Both the position numbers and the translations under genes were made by a program. This document shows positions 44,358 through 53,556 of a stretch of 64,000 nt of DNA, piece after piece. How positions within the stretch are numbered: position 1 is the stretch's first letter; every line of letters begins with the position of its first letter. This DNA comes from Chara braunii (taxonomy: Eukaryota > Streptophyta > Charophyceae > Charales > Characeae): the NCBI GenBank assembly GCA_003427395.1, contig BFEA01000119.1, forward strand, positions 621,799-685,798. Reading direction: 5' to 3'. The notes beneath the pieces were generated by a model. It worked only from the letters and a program-made list of their open reading frames with translations. It had not been told where the DNA came from and did no database searches.

Positions 44358-44883
44358 TTACCCGCCTCTCGTTCCGGACCATCCCCAAGACCCTGGGTCT
44401 CTCTCGGTCGTTGCTCTTTCGGTCAATCGTCGACAACCCTGAACATCTAAGGTTCTTGTTATACGAACCCGAATGATTGAAGTTATAGTCCCCGCGGAGG
44501 ATACACTATTTACTTCTATCTCATCTGTCGCTAGACCGGGCATCGCTCCACTTTCAGTCCCTCGCTCTCCTAACAATCGCGACCACTCTTCCCTCGCAGT
44601 CTTTGACCTCATGCTCATTTTCTACCCCAAACAGTCATGTGTCAAGGTAAAGTTCCCCAACATCCTCACGCAGGCAGGAAATTCCCCTTCTTATCTTTAC
44701 TATCCCTGTCTCTGGGCATCTCACCCTTCTGCAGATTGATGTGCTTAATGTTTTAAATTCGTCTAAGCTCCACTCCCTCAAGAGCCGATACAATTTCACA
44801 GAAGTTCTCTTACTAAAATCACGTAGCCTCACTTCGCGAAGTATACCACTTTCCTGAAACCTATCCACATTTCCTTTCGCCAT
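44358..44883 (-). pseudogene. Small frames between triple domain and coiled-coil ORF
   Basis: Two minus-strand frames, 44883-44635 (82 codons, beginning MAKGNVDRFQESG) and 44618-44358 (86 codons), have no recognisable domain. They may be pieces of a larger decayed protein joined to the preceding repeated domain. Confidence 0.3.
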
Positions 44884-44889
44884 CAGGCG

Positions 44890-46380
44890 TATGGTGCCGT
44901 ATCATAAAGTCAATTATCAGTCCCTGTCCTATCCCTACTAAGGCTTCGTGGGAAATTCACGGTCTAGGTAGCCCCTTAAAGATCCTAATTTTTGTGCTCC
45001 AAGCACCCTCTTGTCCCAAAGCAAGGAGCCTGCCTACCTCGCCTTCAACCACTTTTGTCGTTCTCTCTCAGCAACGCTCGTATACAAGATCCGCTTCCCT
45101 TTCTAGGGGCAAGTAAATGCCAACGTCCCTCACTTTGGTCCCTAGGAAATTGCTGGTCATAATATAGAGGCGGTTTAGTTCCCATGCATTATCTACCACC
45201 TCATAAGTCTCCACCTCGTACAGAAACTCCTCCTTTCTTCCCAATGTACTCAGAACGAGACACACTGCCTTGAACCGCTCGGGCAGGGGTCGGTTTCCAT
45301 AAATGACCTTGCACATCCACTTCTCTTTCTCCTCTTCCATTATATATTTCCACCCTCTCGCCGCCTGATGTCCAAGCATCTCGCCTCAAGCATCACGATA
45401 ACCAACGGTTTCTCCTAGGCCTTCTTCTAATTCCTATTTGGAGTCCAATGTTTTGCCCTAAGCACCATATTAATTATAGGTTCCCAGTTACTACCGTCGA
45501 TGTAGCTGTTTGGAACCGGAGGTCTAGGGAAGTCGTTGTACTCCCTGACCTTGGGCCCATGCTCCCACTCAACCACCTTCTTCCCTTCCCTTTCTAATTT
45601 CTTCCTGTATTCCCAGACTATACTTTATGCCCAGTGCCGACAACCCCAGAGTGCATACGTTAGTTCCCTTTCCTTCCTGATGTAGAACCCGATATCGTAC
45701 TCATCAGTCTCCTCAAACCTAACTACCAATATATAGACTTTCTCTCTTAACTCGACGTTCACTAAAGTAGTGTAGTATTCGATGACGTAAGGGAAAGTCC
45801 CTCCTTTAGTCAAAGGTGTCCAGTTGCGCAACAGGACTTTTAGGTTTGGCTCGAAAAATTTAGGCAATCCCCAGGTGACCCCTATTTCCCAGTTAATCAT
45901 GTTAGTTACACATTCAGTCATCCTTCCTCAAGTGTCTGGTCACTCTTTCCTCTCTCCATCCTGCCGGTTCCAACTCCTCGCTCTGAGTACAATGTTAATT
46001 AAGGATTCCCAATCCCTCTTATCAGTAAAACTTTCCGGTAGACAAGGCTCTGGAACCCCGTAAAATAGGATCGGTAATGAGTCACTAATCACTTTTTTCC
46101 CTCTCCTCTCTAGCTCCTTCTTTTCCTGGCCGACTACGTCTCTAATCCAGTTTCTAAGAGACTCTCGATCAGTCCCCCTCTCTCTCAATAGAGGTATGTA
46201 GGGCCGGATGTCGTACTCCCCAGTGTCAAGGTGTTTTACCACGAGAACATAGGCTTTTACAGGGGCGTGGCGTTCTTCCAGAGATATACAGCTTTCAATT
46301 TTGTAAGGGAAAGTCCCCCCGCTAGTAATGGGAACTAAGGCGTCTAGGGCTGCTGTGATCCTAGGGCAGAAGCCAAACAT
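44890..46380 (-). pseudogene. Three-fold repeated unknown domain, element 1
   Basis: Three diverged copies of about 150 residues follow each other on the minus strand. Copy 1 (46380-45940) has LVPITSGGTFPYKIE, then AYVLVVKHLDTGEYDIRPYI, then RDWESLINIVLRARSW. Copy 2 (45921 to about 45430) has LTPLTKGGTFPYVIE, VYILVVRFEETDEYDIGFYI and, after a frameshift near 45620, NWEPIINMVLRAKHW. Copy 3 (45379 to about 44890) has LSTLGRKEEFLYEVE, LYIMTSNFL then DVGIYLPLERE, and after a stop ALVGIGQGLIIDFMIRH. Between core and end each has a KKLEREGKKVV-like stretch. I recognise no known family. Its conservation as three copies implies it was once a translated, probably structural or binding, protein. Confidence 0.65.
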
Positions 46381-46479
46381 TTTTCATTCCCTAACCCCCT
46401 ATCGTAACCCATTTGCGCCTTCTTCCTCGCAGTTCTCATCGTGGTCACTCTAGGCCCCCAACCTCGGCCACTGTGCCTC

Positions 46480-46791
46480 CTACATCTCTCCCTCGTCAAC
46501 AAATAATTGCTCCTCTGGCCAACCTACCTCCTGCAGTTGCTCCTCGTCCTCATTTTTCTCCCAGTTCCCCACTCTCCTGTAATATGATCGCAGCTCGAAG
46601 AACTCGAGGAGAGATTGTTCCCTGACCAACGGGTCGAATCCTCTTCCACTGAACAGTTCTGTCAACCCTGCCAGATAGTTTGGCGGCTCCTGTATTCCCC
46701 TCTCAAGAGTGAGCCAGAACTCGACAGGCTGATCCTGATCGGGTGCCTGCCACGAGCTCCGGGGTAAGACTTCCCTGATCAATTCTACCAA
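46480..46791 (-). CDS. Acidic ORF, element 1 (103 codons), unknown
   Basis: The frame begins MVELIREVLPRSSW and is rich in Glu, Leu and Trp, ending in a strongly acidic tail (EKNEDEEQLQEVGWPEEQ). There is no recognisable domain. It lies between ORF B and the repeated domain and may be the C-terminal part of a larger decayed protein, because coding-like sequence extends upstream to about 46900. Confidence 0.35.
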   Translation of the reverse strand: MVELIREVLPRSSWQAPDQDQPVEFWLTLERGIQEPPNYLAGLTELFSGRGFDPLVREQSLLEFFELRSYYRRVGNWEKNEDEEQLQEVGWPEEQLFVDEGEM

Positions 46792-47145
46792 CTCTAAGCC
46801 CGCGTTCCCAAATCGGGGTCCTTCCTTCCAAAGGGCGTAGTACGCGTGGTGTTCGTCATTACTGCGCAGGAGGTTCTAGATCTCTAGAAAGCTTAAGTGC
46901 ACGTGGATCAACCTACCTAGTCCGCCAAGATACCCTTCTAAAACAAATATCGGGACCAGAAGCCTCGAGGCTTCCTCCGAGAGGGGTAAAAATCTGCCCC
47001 TGGCTAGGCGAAGGGAGACCCTGATTTACCTAAACTCCCTCCCAACCTAGTGCTCCTCTATCTGGAGTCTCTCAACCTCCTCTCGGCGCGCGTCTATGGT
47101 CGGAGTCTCGTCTTCCCACGTATATTGATCAAGGCTGGGAACTAC

Positions 47146-47487
47146 TCAAAGGTCCTGATCTCGCCTACCTTGCTCCACCACTCTGAGGACAACGTCTGTA
47201 AGTACCGCGGTCCGACAGTACAAGAAACCTTTGACTGTCAACTCCACTGAGTCCGGAGTCACTTTTCCTCGCCTGTCCCTGTTAAAACCTATAAGGGGTA
47301 CTATCAGCAACCAAACGCTTGGCCTCAGCAATATCGATCTTCAGGGCCTATCTGTTCTTCCAACGCCAGTTTCCACGGTTGATCTGCCCAGTAGTGTAAA
47401 TTTTATCCAGTCCTCGTCTATGAACTCAGGCTCTCTATATGTGAATTGTCTCAAGGATACAGGTTGCTCTATCACCCAGTGAGACAT
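47146..47487 (-). pseudogene. ORF B, element 1, unknown
   Basis: ATG at 47487 follows the TAG stop of ORF A without any gap (TAGATG). The first 48 codons (MSHWVIEQPVSLRQFTYREP onward) end at a TGA near 47342, and a second frame (47331-47146) continues with LLIVPLIGFNRDRRGKV, SVELTVKGFLYCRTAVLTDV and VLRVVEQGR. The two parts probably formed one protein of about 110 residues split by a frameshift. The family is unknown. The GFNRDRRGK..PDSVELTVKGFLYCR pattern faintly resembles the core of the repeated domain downstream (GGTFPY.IE...VYILVV), but this is not certain. Confidence 0.45.
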
Positions 47488-48195
47488 CTAGACCTCGGTG
47501 GAGCCCCCATTCAGTATCCTCGATCTGTCTATCTCCCCACTTATCTCTGCCCCTCGTAACTCATCCCGGATACGGAACACGATGCGACGCAACTCCCTAC
47601 GGGCGGGAACCGACCTATCTAAACAGTAGGTAAGAAACCAGGCAAGCTCGACAGCAGTTGCTCTAAGTCGAGCCGCTCTCTGTACCGCAGCCAACAGTCT
47701 CTGGTGCCTCTCGTCGCCACCATAGATCAACCTTGTCAAAAACCTAGGGACCGTCTCAGACCTTACGGATGTCGCTCTAGGAAGCTCCCAGTCGTACGAG
47801 AATCTCACCGTATAGAGTGCTACGGTATCGACTCCACTCCCTTCCGCGAACTCACTAAATATCCTGGCTCCGAACCTCTGATCTAGTGATGCTAAACAAA
47901 GAAGAGTAGGACAACGCCTGGCAGTGTCTATCACGAGGCATTCCCACTCCTCCTCTGACAAGTACAATCTGACGCTCACATCGGCCCTCAAAGGCGCCTC
48001 CTCTATATCCCTCCTAACGCAAGCCCGGGGCTCTGCCTCTATCGTTACCCACATGAACACCCTGTCTGGGACTATCAGGCCTTGCTCTCTAGTAGGTCCG
48101 TACTTGCTCCTCCCTTCTAAGGGCAAACTGACCACATCACAGCGGCCTCTCTCCTCGGCCAACGATATCTGAGACCCCACTCCAATATAAACCAT
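47488..48195 (-). CDS. Accessory ORF A, element 1 (235 codons)
   Basis: This is an uninterrupted minus-strand frame, the first after the primer site (about 855 nt downstream). It begins MVYIGVGSQISL and contains SLPLEGRSKYG, RVFMWVTIEAE, DVSVRLYLSEEEWE, VALYTVRFSYDWELP and a helical end, AVQRAARLRATAVELAWFL, followed by YCLDRSVPARRELRRIVFRI. It is homologous by eye over its length to the decayed frame at 2977-3702 of element 0. I recognise no known domain: no zinc knuckle, no protease or RT motif, no membrane segment. Conservation across two diverged elements at the same position suggests selection on the protein, for example as an envelope-like, regulatory or capsid-associated factor; which of these cannot be told from sequence. 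Confidence 0.7.
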   Translation of the reverse strand: MVYIGVGSQISLAEERGRCDVVSLPLEGRSKYGPTREQGLIVPDRVFMWVTIEAEPRACVRRDIEEAPLRADVSVRLYLSEEEWECLVIDTARRCPTLLCLASLDQRFGARIFSEFAEGSGVDTVALYTVRFSYDWELPRATSVRSETVPRFLTRLIYGGDERHQRLLAAVQRAARLRATAVELAWFLTYCLDRSVPARRELRRIVFRIRDELRGAEISGEIDRSRILNGGSTEV

Positions 48196-49049
48196 TCCTA
48201 ATCAAGATACAATGGCACCCTCAATAAATCACACCCTGTGTACCTCTCGGACTGTTGAGCTCATAGACCCCCACGACAGGCCCCCTCAGATCACCCCTGT
48301 AATCCTTCAAGACGTCAACAGGCCTAGGAGAGAACCGCCCTCTGGCGTATCTCCCCCTACCCTCGTGTCAAGAAGGAGGTCGGATCAGTGTACCATCATC
48401 GCTGGCTTACCTCCCTTGCCGCGACCTGAGCACGAGCTGGCCAACTCATATGCCCTAGGGTGGACCGAAATCACACACGAACAAGGGGGCGGTGTCTCAC
48501 CCGTGCATCCTCACTCCTATCCATACCTCTACTCGGCCCACCTCAGGCATGGTCTCACCCCGACTCGTGTACTGCATCAATCCCTCCTGCTATCCATCAG
48601 AATCGACTAGCCTATCTAGTCCCTGCCCAACTCCTTGCAATCCGGGGCGCTTCTCCCCTCCCCTTCAGTCCCTTCAAGTCATCTCCTGCTCACGATTTTC
48701 TCTCTTAGAATCAATATCAGGGTGGACTGACCAAAGGGTAGGGAAAATCAGAATTACCCCTCTCAATCACATGCAGAACAACAGGGAAGAAATGCACGAA
48801 TGCGAGAAATGCAGGAATCAACAAAATCACAAAACGCAGAAGTCATAATCTCACCAGAGGACGTCGATCATAGGTCGATAAGTTGTCGTGTGCCCGCTCG
48901 TGCCCGTACTGTCCAACATCTCACCTCCGCATTCCGATCACTGGCCGACTGAAGAGCCTCCCCTTGTCTGCTCCTCTCCAGTCACATCTGTGCTCTGATC
49001 CTCTCACACCCCGCGGTTATAGGCGGACCTAAGTCCTGAGAGGCAGCCT
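48196..49049 (-). other. Leader of element 1
   Basis: The 0.85 kb between primer site and ORF A. A 132-codon plus-strand frame (48212-48610) is antisense and without domain. By position this is the untranslated leader, where packaging signals would lie. Confidence 0.5.
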
Positions 49050-49067
49050 TCCCCGGCAACGGCGCCA
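49050..49067 (-). promoter_or_regulatory. Primer binding site (tRNA-Asp), element 1
   Basis: The plus strand TCCCCGGCAACGGCGCCA equals, at all 18 positions, the 3' end plus CCA of plant-type tRNA-Asp(GUC) as I remember it. Its complement on the element strand lies one base after the 5' LTR (ends at 49069 in plus coordinates). Animal and fungal tRNA-Asp have different acceptor stems, so the match points to a green-lineage host. Confidence 0.88.
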
Positions 49068-49068
49068 C

Positions 49069-52000
49069 TGTCAACCGGTAGAAGAGCTCTGCCGGCCTCC
49101 AGCACAAACCCTATGTCTTGCGCCACGTCTGTCACCCATGGGAGGGTTGGTCGGGGCTCCTGCAACATGCACAAAACACGTCAGTCCACATGCACGAAAA
49201 CAAGGATTGTAACAGACCTAGACGAATGCAAGACGAAGCCTATGAAACACTGTCTGGAAGGAATAAAAGAAGTAGTTTCATTCAGTCCAAAAGGATGGGA
49301 TGTGAAGCACTACTTCCAGCCTCGACCGTACATCTCGCCCCTATGTCTGAAAAGTTCGTCTGAGTACCCACTGATCTAGTCAACAGACGTCGTCTTATCC
49401 TCCCCCCGATTGGATGGCGCCTGTATCGCGGTCGTCGATCCCAAGGGATCGTACTCGAACTCTCAGTGTCAGATGTTGCCTCCCTTGCCCATCAAGGCCA
49501 TAGCTCTAGGTTGGTCGAGACCATGCCTCACTAGGAACTCGCTCAGGCAAGACAGCACTTCGGAGGTCCGTCTGTGAAAGTATCTCTTCAAAAGAGCCTG
49601 TCCGTGGAAGTACCTCTTCAAAGGCCCGGTTCGGAAATGTATCCTTTCGACGTCCTTATGCCTCAAGATGACCGGTCACTGCCTCTAGATCGCCATGAGC
49701 CTCTTTGAGAATCCGAATCACGAAGTACCCTTCGGAAGGCCCGGTTCATGAAAGTCCCTTTTCGAAAGTGCCCCGTTCGAAATGCGCCCCTTCGAAGTGC
49801 CCGATTCGGAATGCGCCCCCTTGGAGTGCCNGGCGCGTGATAGTGACTCCTCAAAGTCCCGGTTCGTGAAAGTACCTCTCCATAAGCCTGGTTCGTGATA
49901 GTGTCTCTTCGGAAAGCCTGGTTCGAGATAGTGTCTCTTCGGAAAGCCTGGTTCGAGATAGTGTCTTTTCGGAAAGCCTGGTTCGTGATAGTACCTCTTC
50001 AATGTGCCCCTTCGAGACGTGCCCCCTCGGAGTGCTCTAATCGGTAAAGCATCTTCTCAATGTGCTATTTTCGTGATGTGTCATTTTCGGAATGTCCGGA
50101 TCAGTAAAGCACCACCCCTTTCGGAAGACCCGCTTCGGGAAAGTGTCTCTTCGGAGAACTTGAGTCTCGGGTACCCTGCCACACCCCCTAGACCGCAGTG
50201 TGCCCCTTCAGGAGTTCAAATCTCAAGGTACCCTTCCGGAAGGCCTGGTTCGGGAAAGCGTCTCTTCTAAGTACCTCTTCACGGCGTGCCTCTTCGGATG
50301 ACCTGGTTCGAGAAAAATGTCCCCTCAATGTGCCTTTTAGTGATGCGCTGCCTTGGAGTGGCTGGATCGGTAAAGTACCCCTTCAATGCCTTTCAGCAAC
50401 GCGCCCCTTAGGAGGGCCTGGTTCGAGAAAATGCCTCCTCAATGTGCCTTTTCATGATGCGTCCACCTCGGAGTCCCAGAATCGGTAAAGTATCCCCTCT
50501 TCGCTCACGTCGTCCCCGGAAGGAGCCCGTCTTCATTCGCGCCTCGTCTGCGCCAAGAAAGTCCTGTCCGCCCGATGGTCTACGGTCCAAAAGCCCAGTT
50601 CCGCCCAGTGGCCTTACCGCTCGCAAGGAGTCTTCTCGCCCAATGCCCGGTAGGGCCTGATATCCCCGTCCACGGTATTCCGACCGCGCCCCGTCAGGCT
50701 ACACCCCGACTGCTCCTGATCACCCCCGTCTTAACCGCACCTGTTAGTTCAGTCCACGGTGTCCCGACTTTACCCTGATAGTCCCATCCACAGTATCCCG
50801 GTTGCGCCCTGATCAGCTGCAGCCGGGAGCTTGGTCCAGTCCAGTATCCCCGCCTGCGCCCCAATCCGCTGCGCCGGGGAGCTTGGTTCATTCTAGTATC
50901 CCTGCCTGCGCCCCAAGCCCCGATCAGTTCAGTGATCCAGAGGCTTGTCTAAGGATCCCACCTTGCGTGGTGCTCAGGTAATGCAAGCTGGTATGCCCTG
51001 ACTGCGCCCGAAGCATAGCGCACGGAAGCGCGCTCGCGCTGATCCAGCTAGCAGAAGGGCGCGGGCTCATAGTTCTCCGAGCGCGGCAACTCTCCTGCAG
51101 TTCAGATCTGGTTGGACGGCGTCCCGCTTCTTCCCGTCAGTCCTCATTCTCCGTTCCTCTTGTGCAGTGCTCGTAGACACGCGCGGCCCCGTCGCCACCC
51201 CTCATAGGCATGTCGTCTATCCCTCTCATCTGCTCCTGCAGGTGTGCGGGTGTGCGCGCAGTAGCGCGCGATGTCTCCCGCTAGTTCCCGTGCGGGCGCG
51301 GATGTGCGCGCAGTAGCGCGTCGTGTCCCCTGTCAGTCCTCGCACGTGCGAGGTCGTGCACGCAGTGGCGCTCGGTGTTCCCTGTCAATCCTCGCACGTG
51401 CGTGGATGTGCGAGTAGTAGCGCGCGATGTCCCGGCTCGCTTCCGCAGGTGCGCAGGTGTGTGCGCAGCAGCGCACAATGTTCCTGCCGCCCCCCGCAGG
51501 TGCGTGAGTATGCCCGTGGCAGCGCGCGGTGTTCCAGCTGGCCCCTGCACGTGCGCGCGGTTGTGCTCAGTGCTCCCCTATCAGATTCCCCTCCGACAGC
51601 GAGGGTGTGAGCGAATGCGCGTGGCTGTCCTCCCCCGATCCGCAGCGTGCAGGGGTGGTAGTGGTTGCGCGCGGCTAGCCTAACGGTCCCTGTTCGTGCG
51701 CTGGAGCGCACTGATGCGCGCAGGCTGCTCCACCTGATCCCGCTTGCGCGCACCGTGCACGAGCTCCCCTGTCCTTCGCCACCTGTGAGCGGGCGTGCGC
51801 GCCAACGCGCGCAGCCCCGAACGTTGTGCGAGAGCCCACATACCTGTCCGCTAGTGCGCCTATGCGCCCGTGTGTAGTGACGCGCTCGTCAGCCCCCCCC
51901 GTGCGTGGTGACCCGTGGAGTCGCGCACGTGCACTCCCCCGTGCTCCTCCGTCGCTCCTCTTGTTGTGAAGTACCCCCGCGTGTTCCTGTCCTGTGCGTC

Positions 52001-52863
52001 TTCTCCCTCCCATGCGTCCGTGTCCCGCCTGTGAGAAGTCCCCGTCCGGAGCCTTGTTCGGCTTTTAAAGTTCGCAGGGCTCCTTCCCGCGGTCCCGTCG
52101 CCCTGTGGGCCTAGACCTATGTTGCAGCGCCCCCAGCACCGGCCCTGTGCCCGGGCCTAATTGGAGACCTGAAGAGTTTTTGTCGAGGGGGGCCTTTTTG
52201 TCAGGAACCGGGCCTTTTGCAGCGGCCTGGTACCGGACCTATTTCCAAACCTGCCCCAGGCCTATCTCGGCCTTGGTGGTCCCCACTCATAAGTGGTACC
52301 AGCTCCCCTTGTGAAAATCAAGTGGGCCCGCCCGAAACTCTAGGCCGTGAGGCCCACTTCCGACCCATAGGCCCGCACCTTTCTCCTCTTAGTGTCGAGG
52401 CTTCCGCGTAGGCCCGATCCCACTGCTTGTTCACGGAGGGTGTTCTTGAGAATTCGGTTACTCGAGGCAACTTCGGACACCGCCACCGCTTAAAACGTCC
52501 GTAGCCTCACGATAAACGTTCAGCGCCTCCTTTCCCTCGACTATTCTGCTGACCTTTAGTATCATCCCGACCTTTCGCGGTCGTGCCCTCTTGCCCGACC
52601 CTTCGGCAGTTGTCCGCTGTGGTAGCCTCTTTATGTTCGTCAGTAGCTTACGTCTTACACTCTCTCCGCAATGATACCGTTGTTCAACGCTCGAGCCGTG
52701 CGCGAACTGAACGTTGTAGCCCGGCCACTCGTTCCGTCAACCTGTCGCGACATTTTCCCAATGGCCGGTGAGCCCCTGCCAGGTAGAAACCAGCAAATGG
52801 GAACCTCGTAGAGCGCCTTTGTAAAGGAAGTAAAGGGCGGCGTAGGGCTGGAGCCGTTCGACA
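49069..52863 (-). mobile_element. 5' LTR of element 1 (right, 3,795 bp)
   Basis: The LTR starts TGTCAACCGGTAGAAG and ends GCCGTTCGACA in plus coordinates. It holds the promoter of the element, but I could not identify a convincing TATA box. Relative to the left LTR it carries the 49675-50496 block in opposite orientation and an extra segment 50497 to about 50805. The GC-rich alternating tract is at 51220-51880. Confidence 0.9.
49675..50496 (-). repeat. Block inverted relative to the left LTR
   Basis: Reverse complement of 34520-35343, made of the same degenerate ~30-bp units; see that entry. An unknown base at 49831 lies at the equivalent position to 35186. Confidence 0.85.
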
Positions 52864-52867
52864 CCGT
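52864..52867. repeat. 4-bp target site duplication of element 1 (right)
   Basis: CCGT follows the CGACA end of the right LTR and matches CCGT at 33923-33926. Confidence 0.75.
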
Positions 52868-53050
52868 AACGACCATTAAATCCGACATCATGTCCAAGTC
52901 AACAGCAGGCCGGAGCATAACAAGTAATAGAAATACCACGCTAAAATGAATTACTTAGGAAATGCCACCACCGATCGGATGCCGCTGACGGCCAAGCCAA
53001 GGGGGATAGCCCCATCGGGCCCTCAACCCCTCGGCCCCCTCGCGCAACTT

Positions 53051-53552
53051 TGATATTCCGGCGCCGTCGTCGCCAGGTCCCGATCCTTGAATCTCTTTGA
53101 TGAAAACCGAACGAGGTAATCGCTAGTGCTCGACCCAAGCCTGGGGCTAGCTCTGACGGATGCCTAAGTTAAAAAACACCGCGCGACGTGCGAGCCTTCT
53201 GAAAGCATTTCAAAGCCTCGTTGTCGCCAATGTCGTTCTCCGCACGTACGCATGGGTCGCAGGCAAGCATAGCAATCAACGAGACAAAATCTTTTTAATC
53301 CTAGTTTGATCAGAAATAAAAGATCTAGCCGGCGACCAACGCCGACTTTCATGATCATCAAAGAGAAAATAGATCACACGAGCCTTAAGTCTGCGAGCCC
53401 ACACACTCTCTGCTCTAGTCAACCATCCAATCAATGTAAACTACAAACGCAGCCGCGCGTCGCGCGATATATTCAAACTATAAACCAGACTTATTTTATT
53501 GTCGCTTGCAGAGACTGAGGCGGGTACCCGTGTAAGGGTATTCGCACCGACA
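53051..53552. mobile_element. Solo LTR, Y family, copy 2 (502 bp)
   Basis: The LTR starts TGATATTCC and ends CACCGACA, and is flanked on both sides by ACTT (53047-53050 and 53553-53556), a 4-bp target duplication like that of element 1. It matches 11938-12452 along its length and shares its terminal hairpin (here TACCCGTGTAAGGGTA) with the copy ending at 19370. The internal body is missing, as expected after recombination between two LTRs. Orientation is undetermined. Confidence 0.75.
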
Positions 53553-53556
53553 ACTT

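Larger units (their letters stand above)
33927..52863 (-). mobile_element. Element 1: complete giant Ty3/gypsy LTR retrotransposon (18.9 kb)
   Basis: Direct repeats at 33927-37388 and 49069-52863 (TGTC...CGACA) enclose an 11.7-kb body read on the minus strand. A perfect 18-base tRNA-Asp primer site abuts the right LTR (49050-49067) and a G10 tract (37393-37402) lies four bases from the left LTR. CCGT flanks both outer ends. In transcription order the body holds accessory ORF A, ORF B, an acidic ORF, a three-fold repeated domain, small ORFs, a coiled-coil ORF, gag with a CCHC knuckle, a damaged protease, RT-RNase H and integrase. The RT-RH-IN order identifies Ty3/gypsy. Ordinary elements of this class are 5-12 kb with LTRs under 2 kb, so size and LTR length are unusual. 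Several in-frame stops show the copy is inactive. Confidence 0.9.
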
